Positions 52,419-61,842 of a stretch of DNA of 63,682 bases are shown one piece after another. Every line of letters starts with the position of its first letter. Positions within the stretch are counted from its first letter, which is position 1. The notes below the pieces were generated by a model. The model had not been told where the DNA came from and made no database searches. It saw only the letters and a program-made list of their open reading frames with translations. Both the position numbers and the translations under genes were made by a program. Origin of the DNA: Cryomorphaceae bacterium (lineage in GTDB: Bacteria > Bacteroidota > Bacteroidia > Flavobacteriales > Schleiferiaceae); the NCBI GenBank assembly GCA_017858515.1, contig JAFMBM010000012.1, positions 1 through 63,682 on the forward strand, read 5' to 3'.

Positions 52419-54554
52419 ATGTCATATCTTTCATGCATGACGCCACTCCTGCTCTCTTTTCATTTTCACATGCCCCTAGAAGAGCCTATTGCTGTTTTTG
52501 GCCTTGTTTTGATCATATTGCTGGTTGCACCTCTCCTTTTTTCAAGGATGAAGATCCCTGGGATTATTGGTCTGATCATTAGTGGTGTATTAATTGGTCC
52601 ATTCGGCTTTGGTGTCTTGGCCAGAGATAGTGTTGTTGAGTTGTTTTCAACCATAGGCATCCTTTACATTATGTTTTTGGCAGGACTAGAACTTGAGCTC
52701 AATGAGTTTTTGAAAAATAGGGTTCGAAGTATCATTTTTGGTTTGCTCACGTTTAGTGTTCCCTTCCTTTTTGGTTTTGCAGTTGCCTTTAAATTGCTTG
52801 AATACCCTCCCACTGCTTCTTTTATAGTTGGATTGATGCTCGCTTCTCATACCTTATTGGCCTATCCTATTGCCTCTAAGTTGGGGATACATAAGAATAG
52901 GGTAGTAATGATTACTGTAGGAGGTACCATCTTAGCTGATTCACTGGTTCTTATCCTGCTCGCCGTTGTAAATGGCCTCATTGAAGGCGATATAGGTATC
53001 TATTTCTGGATTAAGCTCTTGCTTTCCATGATGGCCTTTCTTTGGATACTGTTCTATGTTTTTCCTAGAATCGGTAGATGGTTCTTCAAGAATATCGAAA
53101 GTGAAAAAAACAGTCAATTCATCTTTGTGCTCACCATGGTTTTTATCGCCGCAATCCTTGCTGAGATTGCAGGCTTCGAAGCAATCATTGGAGCTTTCAT
53201 GTGCGGCTTGGCACTGAATAGGCTTATTCCTGCTGAATCTCCCCTAATGAATCGTTTAGAGTTTGTTGGCAATTCTATTTTCATTCCTTTCTTCCTACTC
53301 AGTGTTGGAATGATGGTGGATGTTCAAGTATTCATGAGCGGTATTTCTCTTCTCATTCTTGTCGGATTACTTACCATTACGGCTATTAGTTCTAAGTGGA
53401 TTGCTGCTTATATAAGCCAAAAGAGTTTTCACCTGAATGCTACCCAACGAAATGTAATCTTTGGTCTTTCCAATGCTAGAGCAGCGGCAACCATTGCGGT
53501 GGTGCTGGTTGGATATAATGCGGGTATTCTCTCCGATGATCTCTTAAATGCTTCTATTGCGATGGTTTTGGTTACCAGTTTGGTGGGCTCTCTTGTGACT
53601 GAAAAGGCGGGAAAGAAATTGGCCCAGATGCAGAATAAATACAATCCTGAGCCTGAAGTTCCCGATGATCGTATCCTCATTCCGGTTTCAAATCCGGCTA
53701 CCATGGAATATCTTCTCGATTTTGCACTGGCTATTCGTAAACCAGGCGGAAGTTGTCCTGTTATGGCGCTTACGGTTATAAAAGATACAAATAATGCCCG
53801 CGAAGATGTTCGTCAAAGCAGAGAATTGTTGCATCAGGCTATCCACTATTTAACTTCTTTTGGTGTTCCTGCCGAAGCGGTTACTCGAATTGATATGAAT
53901 GTGGCCAATGGTATTGTTCGTGCTCTAAATGAAAGAACAGCGAATGAACTCATAATGGGATGGAATGACAAGCTCTCTACTTCTGAATTCTTCTTCGGAA
54001 CTACTCTCGATAGAGTCCTAAAGAATTGTACGCGCATGGTATACGTGCTCAAGCAACAACAGCCTTGGAATACCAATGAGGATATTTTTGTTACTGTTCC
54101 GGCTCTTTCGCATTTCGAAACGGGCTTTACCCAATGGGTAGATAAAGCCATTGCTATGGCTAAGCACCTTACAGCTCGCTTGCATTTTGTTGGAGACGAG
54201 CAAGGCCTTGCAGCAGTTCACCATAGGCTAACCCATGAATATGGCAAGTTCCCTGCACATTACCTTGCCTGCAGCTTACTCGAAATTCCTGAGGCAATTG
54301 AGAAGATAGCGGATAGCAACGATTTGCTCTTTGTGATTAGTGCTCGAAAAGGAACTCTTTCGGGTTCCGATGAGCTCGATTCGCTTCCGCGTAAACTCAT
54401 AGGACAATTCCCTAAAAACAATATTGTCACAGTCTTCCCTTTTCAAGATGAAGATACCATCCGGCAAAGTCAAGGCTATCCTATTACTTCTTTGCCAAAG
54501 TTTAATTCGCTAAGAAGACTTAACAAGAATTGGTTACAATCTAAGAAATCCTAA
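52419..54554 (+). CDS. CPA2-family cation:proton antiporter with C-terminal Usp-like domain
   Basis: The 711-residue protein has an N-terminal Na+/H+ exchanger domain of about twelve helices with SRMKIPGIIGLIISGVLIGP, ASHTLLAYPIASKLG and GAFMCGLALNRLIP, as in KefB/GerN-type CPA2 antiporters. A cytosolic region of about 290 residues follows (from about residue 420). It holds two universal-stress-protein-like units (for example DRILIPVSNPATMEYLLDFAL) instead of the TrkA-N domain of KefB. It exchanges Na+ or K+ for protons; which ion is open. It is divergent from the histidine kinase, with miaE 10 bases downstream. Confidence 0.88.
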   Translation: MSYLSCMTPLLLSFHFHMPLEEPIAVFGLVLIILLVAPLLFSRMKIPGIIGLIISGVLIGPFGFGVLARDSVVELFSTIGILYIMFLAGLELELNEFLKNRVRSIIFGLLTFSVPFLFGFAVAFKLLEYPPTASFIVGLMLASHTLLAYPIASKLGIHKNRVVMITVGGTILADSLVLILLAVVNGLIEGDIGIYFWIKLLLSMMAFLWILFYVFPRIGRWFFKNIESEKNSQFIFVLTMVFIAAILAEIAGFEAIIGAFMCGLALNRLIPAESPLMNRLEFVGNSIFIPFFLLSVGMMVDVQVFMSGISLLILVGLLTITAISSKWIAAYISQKSFHLNATQRNVIFGLSNARAAATIAVVLVGYNAGILSDDLLNASIAMVLVTSLVGSLVTEKAGKKLAQMQNKYNPEPEVPDDRILIPVSNPATMEYLLDFALAIRKPGGSCPVMALTVIKDTNNAREDVRQSRELLHQAIHYLTSFGVPAEAVTRIDMNVANGIVRALNERTANELIMGWNDKLSTSEFFFGTTLDRVLKNCTRMVYVLKQQQPWNTNEDIFVTVPALSHFETGFTQWVDKAIAMAKHLTARLHFVGDEQGLAAVHHRLTHEYGKFPAHYLACSLLEIPEAIEKIADSNDLLFVISARKGTLSGSDELDSLPRKLIGQFPKNNIVTVFPFQDEDTIRQSQGYPITSLPKFNSLRRLNKNWLQSKKS

Positions 54555-54564
54555 ATCCAGATCT

Positions 54565-55146
54565 ATGCTAGGACTAAGACTTCCAACCGATCCGAGATGG
54601 GTTGATATTGCTTCCAAAAACCTAGAAGAAATTTTAACGGATCATGCTTTTTGTGAACAAAAGGCAGCAAGTGCGGCTATTTCCTTTATTGTTACCTACC
54701 CTGAGTTAACCGACTTAGTGGTTGAAATGTCTGCCTTGGCTATTGAGGAAATGCAGCATTTCCAACAAGTTCATGCGCTTGCCATTCGCAGAGGTATTGT
54801 TCTGGGAAGGGATAGAAAAGACGAATATGTGGCCCGTATTCAAAGCTTCTTTGTAAAAACATCGGACAGAAAGGAAAGACTCATTCATAGATTGCTCATT
54901 GCTGCGCTTATTGAGGCAAGAAGCTGTGAGCGATTTAAACTGCTTTCTGAACGAATAGACGATAAAGAATTAGCCGATTTCTACGCTCAACTGTTTGTGA
55001 GTGAGGCGGCACATTATACTTTGTTCTTGGGATTTGCCCGCAAATATGGAAAAAGAGAAGAGGTAGATGTTCTTTGGAATGATTTGCTGAGCTTTGAGGC
55101 CCAAATAATAAGTGAATTAGGAAAAGAAGAAAAAATACATGGATAA
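54565..55146 (+). CDS. miaE: tRNA-(ms2io6A37) hydroxylase MiaE
   Basis: MiaE is a non-heme diiron monooxygenase that hydroxylates the isopentenyl group of ms2i6A at tRNA position 37. The 193-residue ferritin-like four-helix protein shows the iron ligands in DHAFCEQKAAS, AIEEMQHFQQVH, IEARSCERFKLL and VSEAAHYTLFL. The start follows the antiporter stop by 10 bases, and its stop overlaps gcvT by 8 bases, so the three genes are probably one unit. The substrate-forming enzymes MiaA and MiaB are not in this window. Confidence 0.93.
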   Translation: MLGLRLPTDPRWVDIASKNLEEILTDHAFCEQKAASAAISFIVTYPELTDLVVEMSALAIEEMQHFQQVHALAIRRGIVLGRDRKDEYVARIQSFFVKTSDRKERLIHRLLIAALIEARSCERFKLLSERIDDKELADFYAQLFVSEAAHYTLFLGFARKYGKREEVDVLWNDLLSFEAQIISELGKEEKIHG

Positions 55147-56218
55147 ACTAAAATCAACAGCCCTTACTGAGTTACATCGGACCTTGGGCGCTAAAATGGT
55201 TCCCTTTGCGGGCTACGAAATGCCCCTCCAATATAAGGGCCTTCTAGATGAACATCATGCCGTTCGCAATAATTCGGGAATGTTCGATGTCTCCCATATG
55301 GGCGAATTCTTAGTCCAAGGAAAGGATGCCCTCGGTTTTCTTCAAAAAGTGACTTCCAACGATGTCTCTAAATTGAGTCCGGGTAAAATTCAATACAGCT
55401 GTATGCCCAATGCCGAGCACGGTATTGTAGATGACCTTCTCGTGTATTGCTTGGATGTAAATAAATATATGTTGGTGGTGAATGCTTCCAATATAGATAA
55501 AGACTGGAGTTGGCTACAATCGTATGCTTCGAACTTCGATGTTCAAATGGAAAACAATAGCGATTCCATTAGCCTATTAGCGGTTCAGGGTCCTAAGGTG
55601 GCTGAACTTTTACAGTCGCTTACGGAGGTGAACTTGGGAGATATGACCTATTATACCTTCCAAAGAGCTCCTTTTGCTGGGGTGGAGGATGTGATTATCT
55701 CAGCTACAGGTTATACCGGCGCAGGTGGATTTGAAATTTATTTGCCCAATGAAGCGGCAGAGCAAGTTTGGAATGCCATTTCTGCTCTAGGCGTTCCTCC
55801 TGCAGGATTGGCTGCTAGAGATACCCTTCGCCTTGAAAAAGGATTTTGTCTCTACGGAAACGATATAAACGATACAACCCATCCTCTTGAAGCAGGTCTA
55901 GGTTGGATTACCAAATTCACTAAAGAATTCATTCAGTCGGATAGCCTTCTCGTTCAAAAAGAAGAAGGATTAAAAAGAAGGCTAGTAGGTTTTGGGATGA
56001 TAGATCGCGGAATTCCGAGACAACATTACCCTATTGTAGATAAAGATGATGCCATTATTGGTGAAGTAACCTCAGGAACTCAATCTCCCAGCTTAAATAG
56101 GGCAATAGGAATGGGTTATGTTCATATCGATCACAGTAAGGCAGGATCAGAAATTTTCATTCAAGTGAGAGGAAAAAGCCTGAAAGCAGTGGTTGAGAAA
56201 ATCCCATTTGTTCAATAG
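55139..56218 (+). CDS. gcvT: Glycine cleavage system aminomethyltransferase (T protein)
   Basis: GcvT transfers the methylene carbon from lipoyl-H-protein-bound aminomethyl to tetrahydrofolate, releasing ammonia. The 359 residues are the normal length, with MVPFAGYEMPLQY, SGMFDVSHMGEFLVQG, QYSCMPNAEHGIVDDLLVY (the folate-active Asp), TGYTGAGGFEIY and AARDTLRLEKG. It overlaps miaE by 8 bases. The E3 subunit gene lpd lies 0.6 kb downstream; gcvP and gcvH are not in the window. Confidence 0.95.
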   Translation: MDKLKSTALTELHRTLGAKMVPFAGYEMPLQYKGLLDEHHAVRNNSGMFDVSHMGEFLVQGKDALGFLQKVTSNDVSKLSPGKIQYSCMPNAEHGIVDDLLVYCLDVNKYMLVVNASNIDKDWSWLQSYASNFDVQMENNSDSISLLAVQGPKVAELLQSLTEVNLGDMTYYTFQRAPFAGVEDVIISATGYTGAGGFEIYLPNEAAEQVWNAISALGVPPAGLAARDTLRLEKGFCLYGNDINDTTHPLEAGLGWITKFTKEFIQSDSLLVQKEEGLKRRLVGFGMIDRGIPRQHYPIVDKDDAIIGEVTSGTQSPSLNRAIGMGYVHIDHSKAGSEIFIQVRGKSLKAVVEKIPFVQ

Positions 56219-56241
56219 ACATTTCCCCTAGTAGATCAATT

Positions 56242-56266
56242 AAAAAGGAGCTTCGGCTCCTTTTTA
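56242..56266. terminator. Bidirectional terminator with UUCG tetraloop overlapping a stop codon
   Basis: AAAAAGGAGC and GCTCCTTTTT are perfect 10-base complements around a TTCG loop. It terminates gcvT on the plus strand and the DUF5362-like gene on the minus strand; the latter's TAA stop (56264-56266) overlaps the last T residues of the hairpin. Confidence 0.9.
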
Positions 56267-56710
56267 CATTAATAGCTGCGCCAAGATCGCCAATAGGTAG
56301 AGTCCAATAACCGCTGCCACCATTCCTCCAACAAAAACAAAAAAAGATTTAAGTGAAAGCACTGCTTTTACTGCAAATCCAGCATCGCCTGATCCATAAA
56401 AGAATTTCAAGTTTCTGCTCAGGCGTGTCAGATAGAGGCTAGCCGTAAAATAAATGACCGCAATAAGTAGATACCCCACTGCAATACTAGCAGTTGGTAC
56501 AGAGGCTAGTGCAGTCTGACTTAAGGCCTCACTCATTTCATTTCCGTTAAAGAAGAGCGCAACTCCGGAGAGCAACAACAATATGCTCAACACTCGAGAT
56601 GTACCCGCTAAGAAGCCCGTCCATTTAAAAATAGAGGCAATGGCATCCTTTAGTTTTTGATCCATCCAATCAATTCCTCCTGATGCGCTATTTTCTTGTT
56701 CGTTTTCCAT
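56264..56710 (-). CDS. DUF5362-like small membrane protein
   Basis: The 148-residue protein has a short acidic N terminus (MENEQENSASGG), a helix with WMDQKLKDAI, and four hydrophobic segments in two pairs. YFTASLYLTRLSRNLKFFYG lies between the pairs and SLKSFFVFVGGMVAAVIGLY near the end. The pattern fits the DUF5362 membrane family; role unknown. ATG at 56710 is used; a GTG at 56719 is possible. It is alone on its strand. Confidence 0.65.
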   Translation of the reverse strand: MENEQENSASGGIDWMDQKLKDAIASIFKWTGFLAGTSRVLSILLLLSGVALFFNGNEMSEALSQTALASVPTASIAVGYLLIAVIYFTASLYLTRLSRNLKFFYGSGDAGFAVKAVLSLKSFFVFVGGMVAAVIGLYLLAILAQLLM

Positions 56711-56777
56711 TCTTAACACTTCCCGTCTTTGTGAATATTCAATGGCAAAGATAATGGCAGGCTAGCGCATACTGCCT

Positions 56778-56785
56778 TACTTTTG
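56778..56785 (+). promoter_or_regulatory. -7 box of lpd
   Basis: TACTTTTG matches TAnnTTTG and ends 28 bases before the ATG at 56814. No TTG is seen at -33. Confidence 0.45.
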
Positions 56786-56813
56786 TCTTTGATAAATCTT
56801 AATCTGCATACTG

Positions 56814-58202
56814 ATGAATTTTGATCTGATAGTTTTAGGAAGTGGTCCTGGTGGTTATGTGGCTGCCATTCGCGCTTCTCAGTTGGGACTGAAAACAGCC
56901 ATAATTGAGAGAGAAAGTTTAGGGGGGATTTGCCTCAACTGGGGTTGTATTCCAACCAAGGCTTTGCTTAAGAGTGCCAATGTATTTGAATACATTCAAC
57001 ATGCTGCCGATTATGGTATTACCGTTGAAAAAGCAGACAAAGATTTCGGTGCGGTGGTGAAGCGCTCCAGAGATGTGGCCAATGGAATGAGCAATGGTGT
57101 TCAATTCTTAATGAAGAAGAACAAGATTGAGGTGATAATGGGCGAAGGAACTCTTCTTGCTGGAAAAAAGGTGAAGGTTAAGGCGGCTGATGGCAAGCTA
57201 AGCGAGTACTCTGCTAAAAATATCATCATTGCTACTGGCGCTCGATCTCGTGAACTTCCCAATCTGCCTCAAGATGGAAAGAAAATCATTGGCTACAGAC
57301 AGGCGATGTGGCTTCCTGAGCAGCCAAAGAAGATGGTTGTTGTGGGATCGGGGGCAATAGGTGTTGAGTTCGCCTATTTCTACAATGCCATGGGTACGGA
57401 AGTAACCATAGTGGAATATCTGCCAAGCATTGTCCCTGTTGAGGATGAGGATGTGAGCAAGCAGTTGGAAAGATCCTTCAAGAAGACGGGTATCAAGATT
57501 ATGACTTCGAGCGAGGTTACTAAAGTAGAAACGGCTGGAAAGGGTTGTGTTGTTCATGTTAAAACCAAGAAAGGCGAGGAGAAGATTGAGTGCGATATCG
57601 TTCTTTCAGCTGTGGGCGTACAAGCCAATATTGAAAATATTGGCCTAGAACAAGTTGGAATTAAAACGGAAAAAGGCAAAATAAACGTCGATTCTTTCTA
57701 TAAGACGTCTGTAGATGGTTATTATGCCATTGGTGATTGTGTTCCAGGCCAAGCATTGGCTCACGTTGCCAGTGCTGAGGGAATCATTTGTGTTGAAAAG
57801 ATTGCAGGACACCATCCTGAGCCTTTGAATTATAACAATATCCCAGGTTGTACCTATTGTTCTCCTGAAATTGCTTCGGTTGGTATGACTGAAAAGGCGG
57901 CTAAAGAAGCGGGTTATGATATTAAAGTGGGTAAATTCCCCTTCTCTGCTTCAGGTAAGGCTAGTGCGGCTGGCCATAAAGACGGATTTGTAAAGGTGAT
58001 CTTCGATGCCAAATACGGTGAGTTCTTAGGTTGCCACATGATTGGCGCCAATGTTACTGAAATGATTGCGGAGGCGGTTGTTGCCCGCAAACTAGAAACT
58101 ACAGGAATGGAGTTGGTTAAAGCGGTTCACCCGCATCCTACCATGAGCGAGGCGATTATGGAAGCTTCGGCCGATGCTTATGGCGAAGTGATTCACTTGT
58201 AA
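56814..58202 (+). CDS. lpdA: Dihydrolipoyl dehydrogenase (E3)
   Basis: E3 reoxidises dihydrolipoamide in 2-oxoacid dehydrogenase complexes and the glycine cleavage system, passing electrons through FAD and a disulfide to NAD+. The 462-residue protein has GSGPGGYVAAIRASQLG (FAD), the redox-active GGICLNWGCIPTKALL, VVGSGAIGVEFAYF (NAD), YAIGDCVPGQALAHVAS and the C-terminal catalytic His-Glu in AVHPHPTMSEAIMEA. The gene is 0.6 kb from gcvT but has its own promoter and is not in the same operon. Confidence 0.96.
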   Translation: MNFDLIVLGSGPGGYVAAIRASQLGLKTAIIERESLGGICLNWGCIPTKALLKSANVFEYIQHAADYGITVEKADKDFGAVVKRSRDVANGMSNGVQFLMKKNKIEVIMGEGTLLAGKKVKVKAADGKLSEYSAKNIIIATGARSRELPNLPQDGKKIIGYRQAMWLPEQPKKMVVVGSGAIGVEFAYFYNAMGTEVTIVEYLPSIVPVEDEDVSKQLERSFKKTGIKIMTSSEVTKVETAGKGCVVHVKTKKGEEKIECDIVLSAVGVQANIENIGLEQVGIKTEKGKINVDSFYKTSVDGYYAIGDCVPGQALAHVASAEGIICVEKIAGHHPEPLNYNNIPGCTYCSPEIASVGMTEKAAKEAGYDIKVGKFPFSASGKASAAGHKDGFVKVIFDAKYGEFLGCHMIGANVTEMIAEAVVARKLETTGMELVKAVHPHPTMSEAIMEASADAYGEVIHL

Positions 58203-58207
58203 TTCAA

Positions 58208-58669
58208 ATGGATAAGGATCTAATCACTTTCTTTGAGCTTCATCTGCCACTTAAACTCGATGAGATAAAGATCGATTCGACCAGAGAATGGGGGAGTATG
58301 ACGGTGGTAGAAATGATAGATCATCTTGTTGTTGGGTTCGAGATAAGCCTAAAAGACGAAGAGCGTGAGATTCTCGTTCCAGCCCACAAGCTGGAACGAG
58401 CTCAGGCTTTTTTAGAATCAGATCTTCCAATGCCCCGCAACTTTGCCAAACCAGAGCAATACAATGCTGTTAGTCTCCATTCTCAAGACATAGAAGCGGC
58501 CAAGAATCGCCTGTTGCTTAAGGCGAGAGATATGATGGATTTTTTCCTCCTAAACCGAAATTATTCGGCTGTTCACCCACATTTTGGAAGGCTGAATCCC
58601 AAACAATGGCTGTTGATGCACAGAAAACACATTCAACACCATTTTAGTCAGTTCTCTGTGATCGTTTAG
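58208..58669 (+). CDS. DinB-like / DUF1569 protein
   Basis: The 153-residue protein has the four-helix DinB layout with the metal-binding His candidates in VVEMIDHLVVGFE, and in MHRKHIQHHFSQF near the C terminus. HPHFGRLNPKQWLLMHRKH is the DUF1569 hallmark. DinB-fold proteins include thiol transferases, but the activity here is unknown. It starts 5 bases after lpdA, so it is in the same transcript, and its stop is 3 bases from the convergent transporter gene. Confidence 0.8.
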   Translation: MDKDLITFFELHLPLKLDEIKIDSTREWGSMTVVEMIDHLVVGFEISLKDEEREILVPAHKLERAQAFLESDLPMPRNFAKPEQYNAVSLHSQDIEAAKNRLLLKARDMMDFFLLNRNYSAVHPHFGRLNPKQWLLMHRKHIQHHFSQFSVIV

Positions 58670-58672
58670 CTC

Positions 58673-60919
58673 TTAGTTTATTTTGGCATTTCTCTCATTG
58701 GGTGCACCTACAAAGAGAATGTTGCAAAGGCCTTCATAGCCTTGGAAGTAGCCAACTTCACCTTTCCGTAAAAACGATTCGTTAAAGCCCATTATAATTA
58801 GATCTGCTTCGGCACTGGTTTGCTTTACAAGGTCTCGCTTGCGCTGATCAGCTTCCATCTTAAAGAGTTTAAGGTTGGATGGAGAAACCGGTAGCCTGCC
58901 CGATACAATCAGCTGATCGAGCTTTTCTTGCTGTTCATCAAACTCTGTTTCATTGAAAGCGGCGAATACCTTTATCTGTCCTTGATGCCAATCGTTATGG
59001 CCAATGATAATATAACCTAATACGATGGTTAGATTAGCGTTTTGTAAATCTCGGGCCGTTATCCATACATGTACGTCGCGTTGAAATCCAAATCCCTTTT
59101 CACTGGTTCGCAGTAGACACAAATCGAATTTAGCAGCTCGTATTAGACCAACATTTTCAATAATGCGCTTGAGGTTTTCTGTCTGTTCGTCGGTATACTC
59201 AAACAAAATCATATTGTTGTCTTGTCCTGATATGCCCGGTAGCTGCACTAATTGGGCAATGGCACTGGTGTAACTCGGACTAATAAGTGTGTCTATATAG
59301 AAATTAGATTTCGACACATTACTCATCTTAATGAGTCTTTTTAGATCCTTCTCCGCCAATAACTGAGTATCGCTATTGAAGTAACCATCAATCAGGTGGA
59401 TGTAGGTTCCGAATCCGTATTTGTGACTAATCCACTTTAATGTATTAAACAAGGCTAGGCTTTGAAAGGAGTTCTGAGATAGACAAATGATGGCGGGTCT
59501 CCAGCTTTCGGTGCTCTGTGCCTTCTCTGCTTTTTGAAGAAAAACCAGCATTCTGCGGGTAAATTGGGTAATTACTCCTTGAAACATTACCGCAATGCCC
59601 TCTTTCTTGTTACTCGTAATGGTGATTGCAAAGTAATTGACTACCATGAATAATATAGCCAAGAAGGCGTAAAGTGAGTTCATCTGAAACATCAGGTAGA
59701 AGCAAAGAATGCCGCCGAATAAGGAGATATACCATTTGCTTCTGAAAGTAGGTCTATACGCAGGGTCGCCAGAAAAGTGTTGAAAAAAGGAGATGAGACA
59801 TAAGGAGCCATAGGTTACCATAAAGAACATGGAGATGAGCTCTGCAACGAAGTTTACATCGCCAATGGCCACAAAGACTAGTGCCAATAGGGCGGTTAAA
59901 ATACTGGCGTTAAAAGGCTCATTTTGTTTTCCTTTTCCCTTGCTCACCAATTCGGTTAAGCGGGTAGGCGCGGGGAAAACTTTATCTCTTGCCATAGCCT
60001 GCAAGGTCCGAGGCGCAACTAAAAAAGAACCCAAGGCGCTACTAATCGTAGCTGCAGCCAAGCCAATGGGTATGATTGGGCCCCAAATGGCAATGGAACT
60101 CATTATGAGTTGATCGTCGTTTAGATTATACGGACTTGCGGAAGAAGCAAGCTTATACGCTATGGCTACATACACTAGCATACCTACTATGGTTGCGCTT
60201 AGGGTGCCGAGTGGAATAGATTTACTGGGGTCTTTCAAGTCTCCCGACAAACCTACACCGGCTGTCATTCCCGTAAAGGCTGGAAAACAGATAGCAAATA
60301 CAGTAAAGAAGTCAACGGGTTGGTCTATTCTGTCTGTCAACATAGAAAGTCCAAATCCCGAAGAGTAGGAGGTGCTGCCTGCAAAAAAGAATAGGATGGA
60401 GACAATTAAAATCCCCACTACCACATAGAGTGCCTTCATGCCAATATCGGCTCCTTTGGTGAGAATGAGCATGGTGAGCAAGAGCAAACCTGAAATACTG
60501 AAATAGCGATTGTTGATAAGGTCAGGACTGACATTCAACATCTCGCTAAGCCATGGTTTAAGAACCGAGAAGGCCTCCGCAAAGGCAACAATATAAAAGG
60601 CAACGGATATAGCTTGACTCAAATACAATGAAAATCCAATGGCGGCGCCTATGTTTAGGCCAAAACTCCTTGAGATGATATAGTATTCGCCTCCGCCTTC
60701 TACTTTTTGGTTGGTGGCAATTTCTGCCAAGGCCATGGCGGTGGGAATAGTTACCATATGGCCAATTACAATAATGGCCAATACGCCATAGAAGCTCACA
60801 TTGCCCACTGCCCATCCGAAGCGGAGAAACATTACCGCACCCAATATGGTTGATATGGCCGTTAAGAAGACAGCTAAGGTTCCAAATTTCTTGACCGTTT
60901 GATTCAGGCTTCGAGGCAT
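58673..60919 (-). CDS. SLC12-like amino acid/cation-chloride cotransporter family protein
   Basis: The 748-residue protein has an APC-fold transporter of about twelve helices with TAISTILGAVMFLRFGWAVG, KVEGGGEYYIISRSFG, FPAFTGMTAGVGLSGDLKDPSKSIPLG (region near residues 205-230) and ALGSFLVAPRTLQAMARDKV. These resemble eukaryotic Na-K-Cl cotransporters. From about residue 455 to the end there is a cytosolic domain with Usp-like strands (WRPAIICLSQNSFQSLALF), as in SLC12 proteins. The ions moved cannot be read from sequence. It follows the Nudix gene by 16 bases on the same strand. Confidence 0.85.
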   Translation of the reverse strand: MPRSLNQTVKKFGTLAVFLTAISTILGAVMFLRFGWAVGNVSFYGVLAIIVIGHMVTIPTAMALAEIATNQKVEGGGEYYIISRSFGLNIGAAIGFSLYLSQAISVAFYIVAFAEAFSVLKPWLSEMLNVSPDLINNRYFSISGLLLLTMLILTKGADIGMKALYVVVGILIVSILFFFAGSTSYSSGFGLSMLTDRIDQPVDFFTVFAICFPAFTGMTAGVGLSGDLKDPSKSIPLGTLSATIVGMLVYVAIAYKLASSASPYNLNDDQLIMSSIAIWGPIIPIGLAAATISSALGSFLVAPRTLQAMARDKVFPAPTRLTELVSKGKGKQNEPFNASILTALLALVFVAIGDVNFVAELISMFFMVTYGSLCLISFFQHFSGDPAYRPTFRSKWYISLFGGILCFYLMFQMNSLYAFLAILFMVVNYFAITITSNKKEGIAVMFQGVITQFTRRMLVFLQKAEKAQSTESWRPAIICLSQNSFQSLALFNTLKWISHKYGFGTYIHLIDGYFNSDTQLLAEKDLKRLIKMSNVSKSNFYIDTLISPSYTSAIAQLVQLPGISGQDNNMILFEYTDEQTENLKRIIENVGLIRAAKFDLCLLRTSEKGFGFQRDVHVWITARDLQNANLTIVLGYIIIGHNDWHQGQIKVFAAFNETEFDEQQEKLDQLIVSGRLPVSPSNLKLFKMEADQRKRDLVKQTSAEADLIIMGFNESFLRKGEVGYFQGYEGLCNILFVGAPNERNAKIN

Positions 60920-60935
60920 ATTGTTTAGTGGCTTT

Positions 60936-61349
60936 TTACAGGCTCAAGTTAGAGTTTTGTGCCCTACTTGCAAGGGTTTTAACAATGGGAAGATCAGCTT
61001 CAGACCAATCGAGTGTTTCAAGTTCAAAGGGATTTAACCAAAGATGTGCCTTGTGTTCGGCTAGTTCAAGACTTCCGCCTGTTATTTCACAAAGAAATGG
61101 AATCAGCTCAATCTGTAGACTTTCAGAATAGGGGTGCACATTCGATTCTAATCTCTCTTTGGCCTTTATGGTCAATCCAAGTTCTTCTTTTATCTCCCTT
61201 TTAATGCATTCTTCCTCTTTTTCTCCCGCTTTTATCTTTCCGCCTGGGAACTCCCACTTTAAGGGATTACTCATTGTTTCAGCTCGCTGCACCGCTAAGA
61301 CCTTATTGTTTTGGAATAAAACAGCACAACAGACTTTTACATTGGCCAT
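60936..61349 (-). CDS. Nudix hydrolase, MutT-like (8-oxo-dGTP diphosphatase type)
   Basis: The 137-residue protein has a complete Nudix box: WEFPGGKIKAGEKEEEC followed by IKREIKEELGL (G-x5-E-x7-REU-x-EE-x-GU). The first strand VKVCCAVLFQNNKVLAVQR and the WEFPGGK context match the MutT/CTP-pyrophosphohydrolase (NudG) group, which cleans oxidised or noncanonical nucleotides. The final substrate is uncertain. It is first in a two-gene unit with the SLC12-like transporter. Confidence 0.88.
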   Translation of the reverse strand: MANVKVCCAVLFQNNKVLAVQRAETMSNPLKWEFPGGKIKAGEKEEECIKREIKEELGLTIKAKERLESNVHPYSESLQIELIPFLCEITGGSLELAEHKAHLWLNPFELETLDWSEADLPIVKTLASRAQNSNLSL

Positions 61350-61836
61350 AGGCGTCGGTATAGTAGAATACGTAAATGGCGAAACTAAGAAAGATTAAAA
61401 AGACAAAGGCCTTACTGATGAACGAATGAGGGCAGGGAACCTTTGGTTTGCAATTTAGAGGGAAGGCTAGAGTGCTTCGCTTGAAGGAATGGCTCCAATG
61501 TATATTGGCCTAAGCAATTTTATACAATTGGTCGATTGAATCTATTTCTACTTCAGTAATACCTTTAATCGAAAGCATTGCCATCCTTTTGATACAACTA
61601 AAGAGCGTAAAATAATACCCAAGATGGATGCCTCCAAGAAAGAGGTATATTCTAAATAAGTGCGTTTTTAGTTTTAGAATATTTCGGAAGACTCTTAGTC
61701 TTCTACTCAGGAGTCGATTTCGTTGCAGTTGAATTTAGAGTTCCATTTGATGGTTGTTCTTTAAAGCCAAAATGATTTTATTCTCTATCTAAAAGCAAAC
61801 TTGTTGCCAATAAAAAGAGCTTAATAGACTTTTTTA
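61350..61836. other. Intergenic region without a supported gene
   Basis: This 487-base stretch lies upstream of the Nudix gene. A minus-strand frame at 61510-61734 is open for 74 codons and its end reads SIKGITEVEIDSIDQLYKIA, which looks protein-like. However, its only ATG codons are near the 3' end, and another frame across the same bases is also open, so it may be a decayed gene remnant. A short hairpin GAAGACT-CTT-AGTCTTC lies near 61687-61703. No TAnnTTTG box was found near the Nudix start. Confidence 0.4.
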
Positions 61837-61842
61837 CATTTT

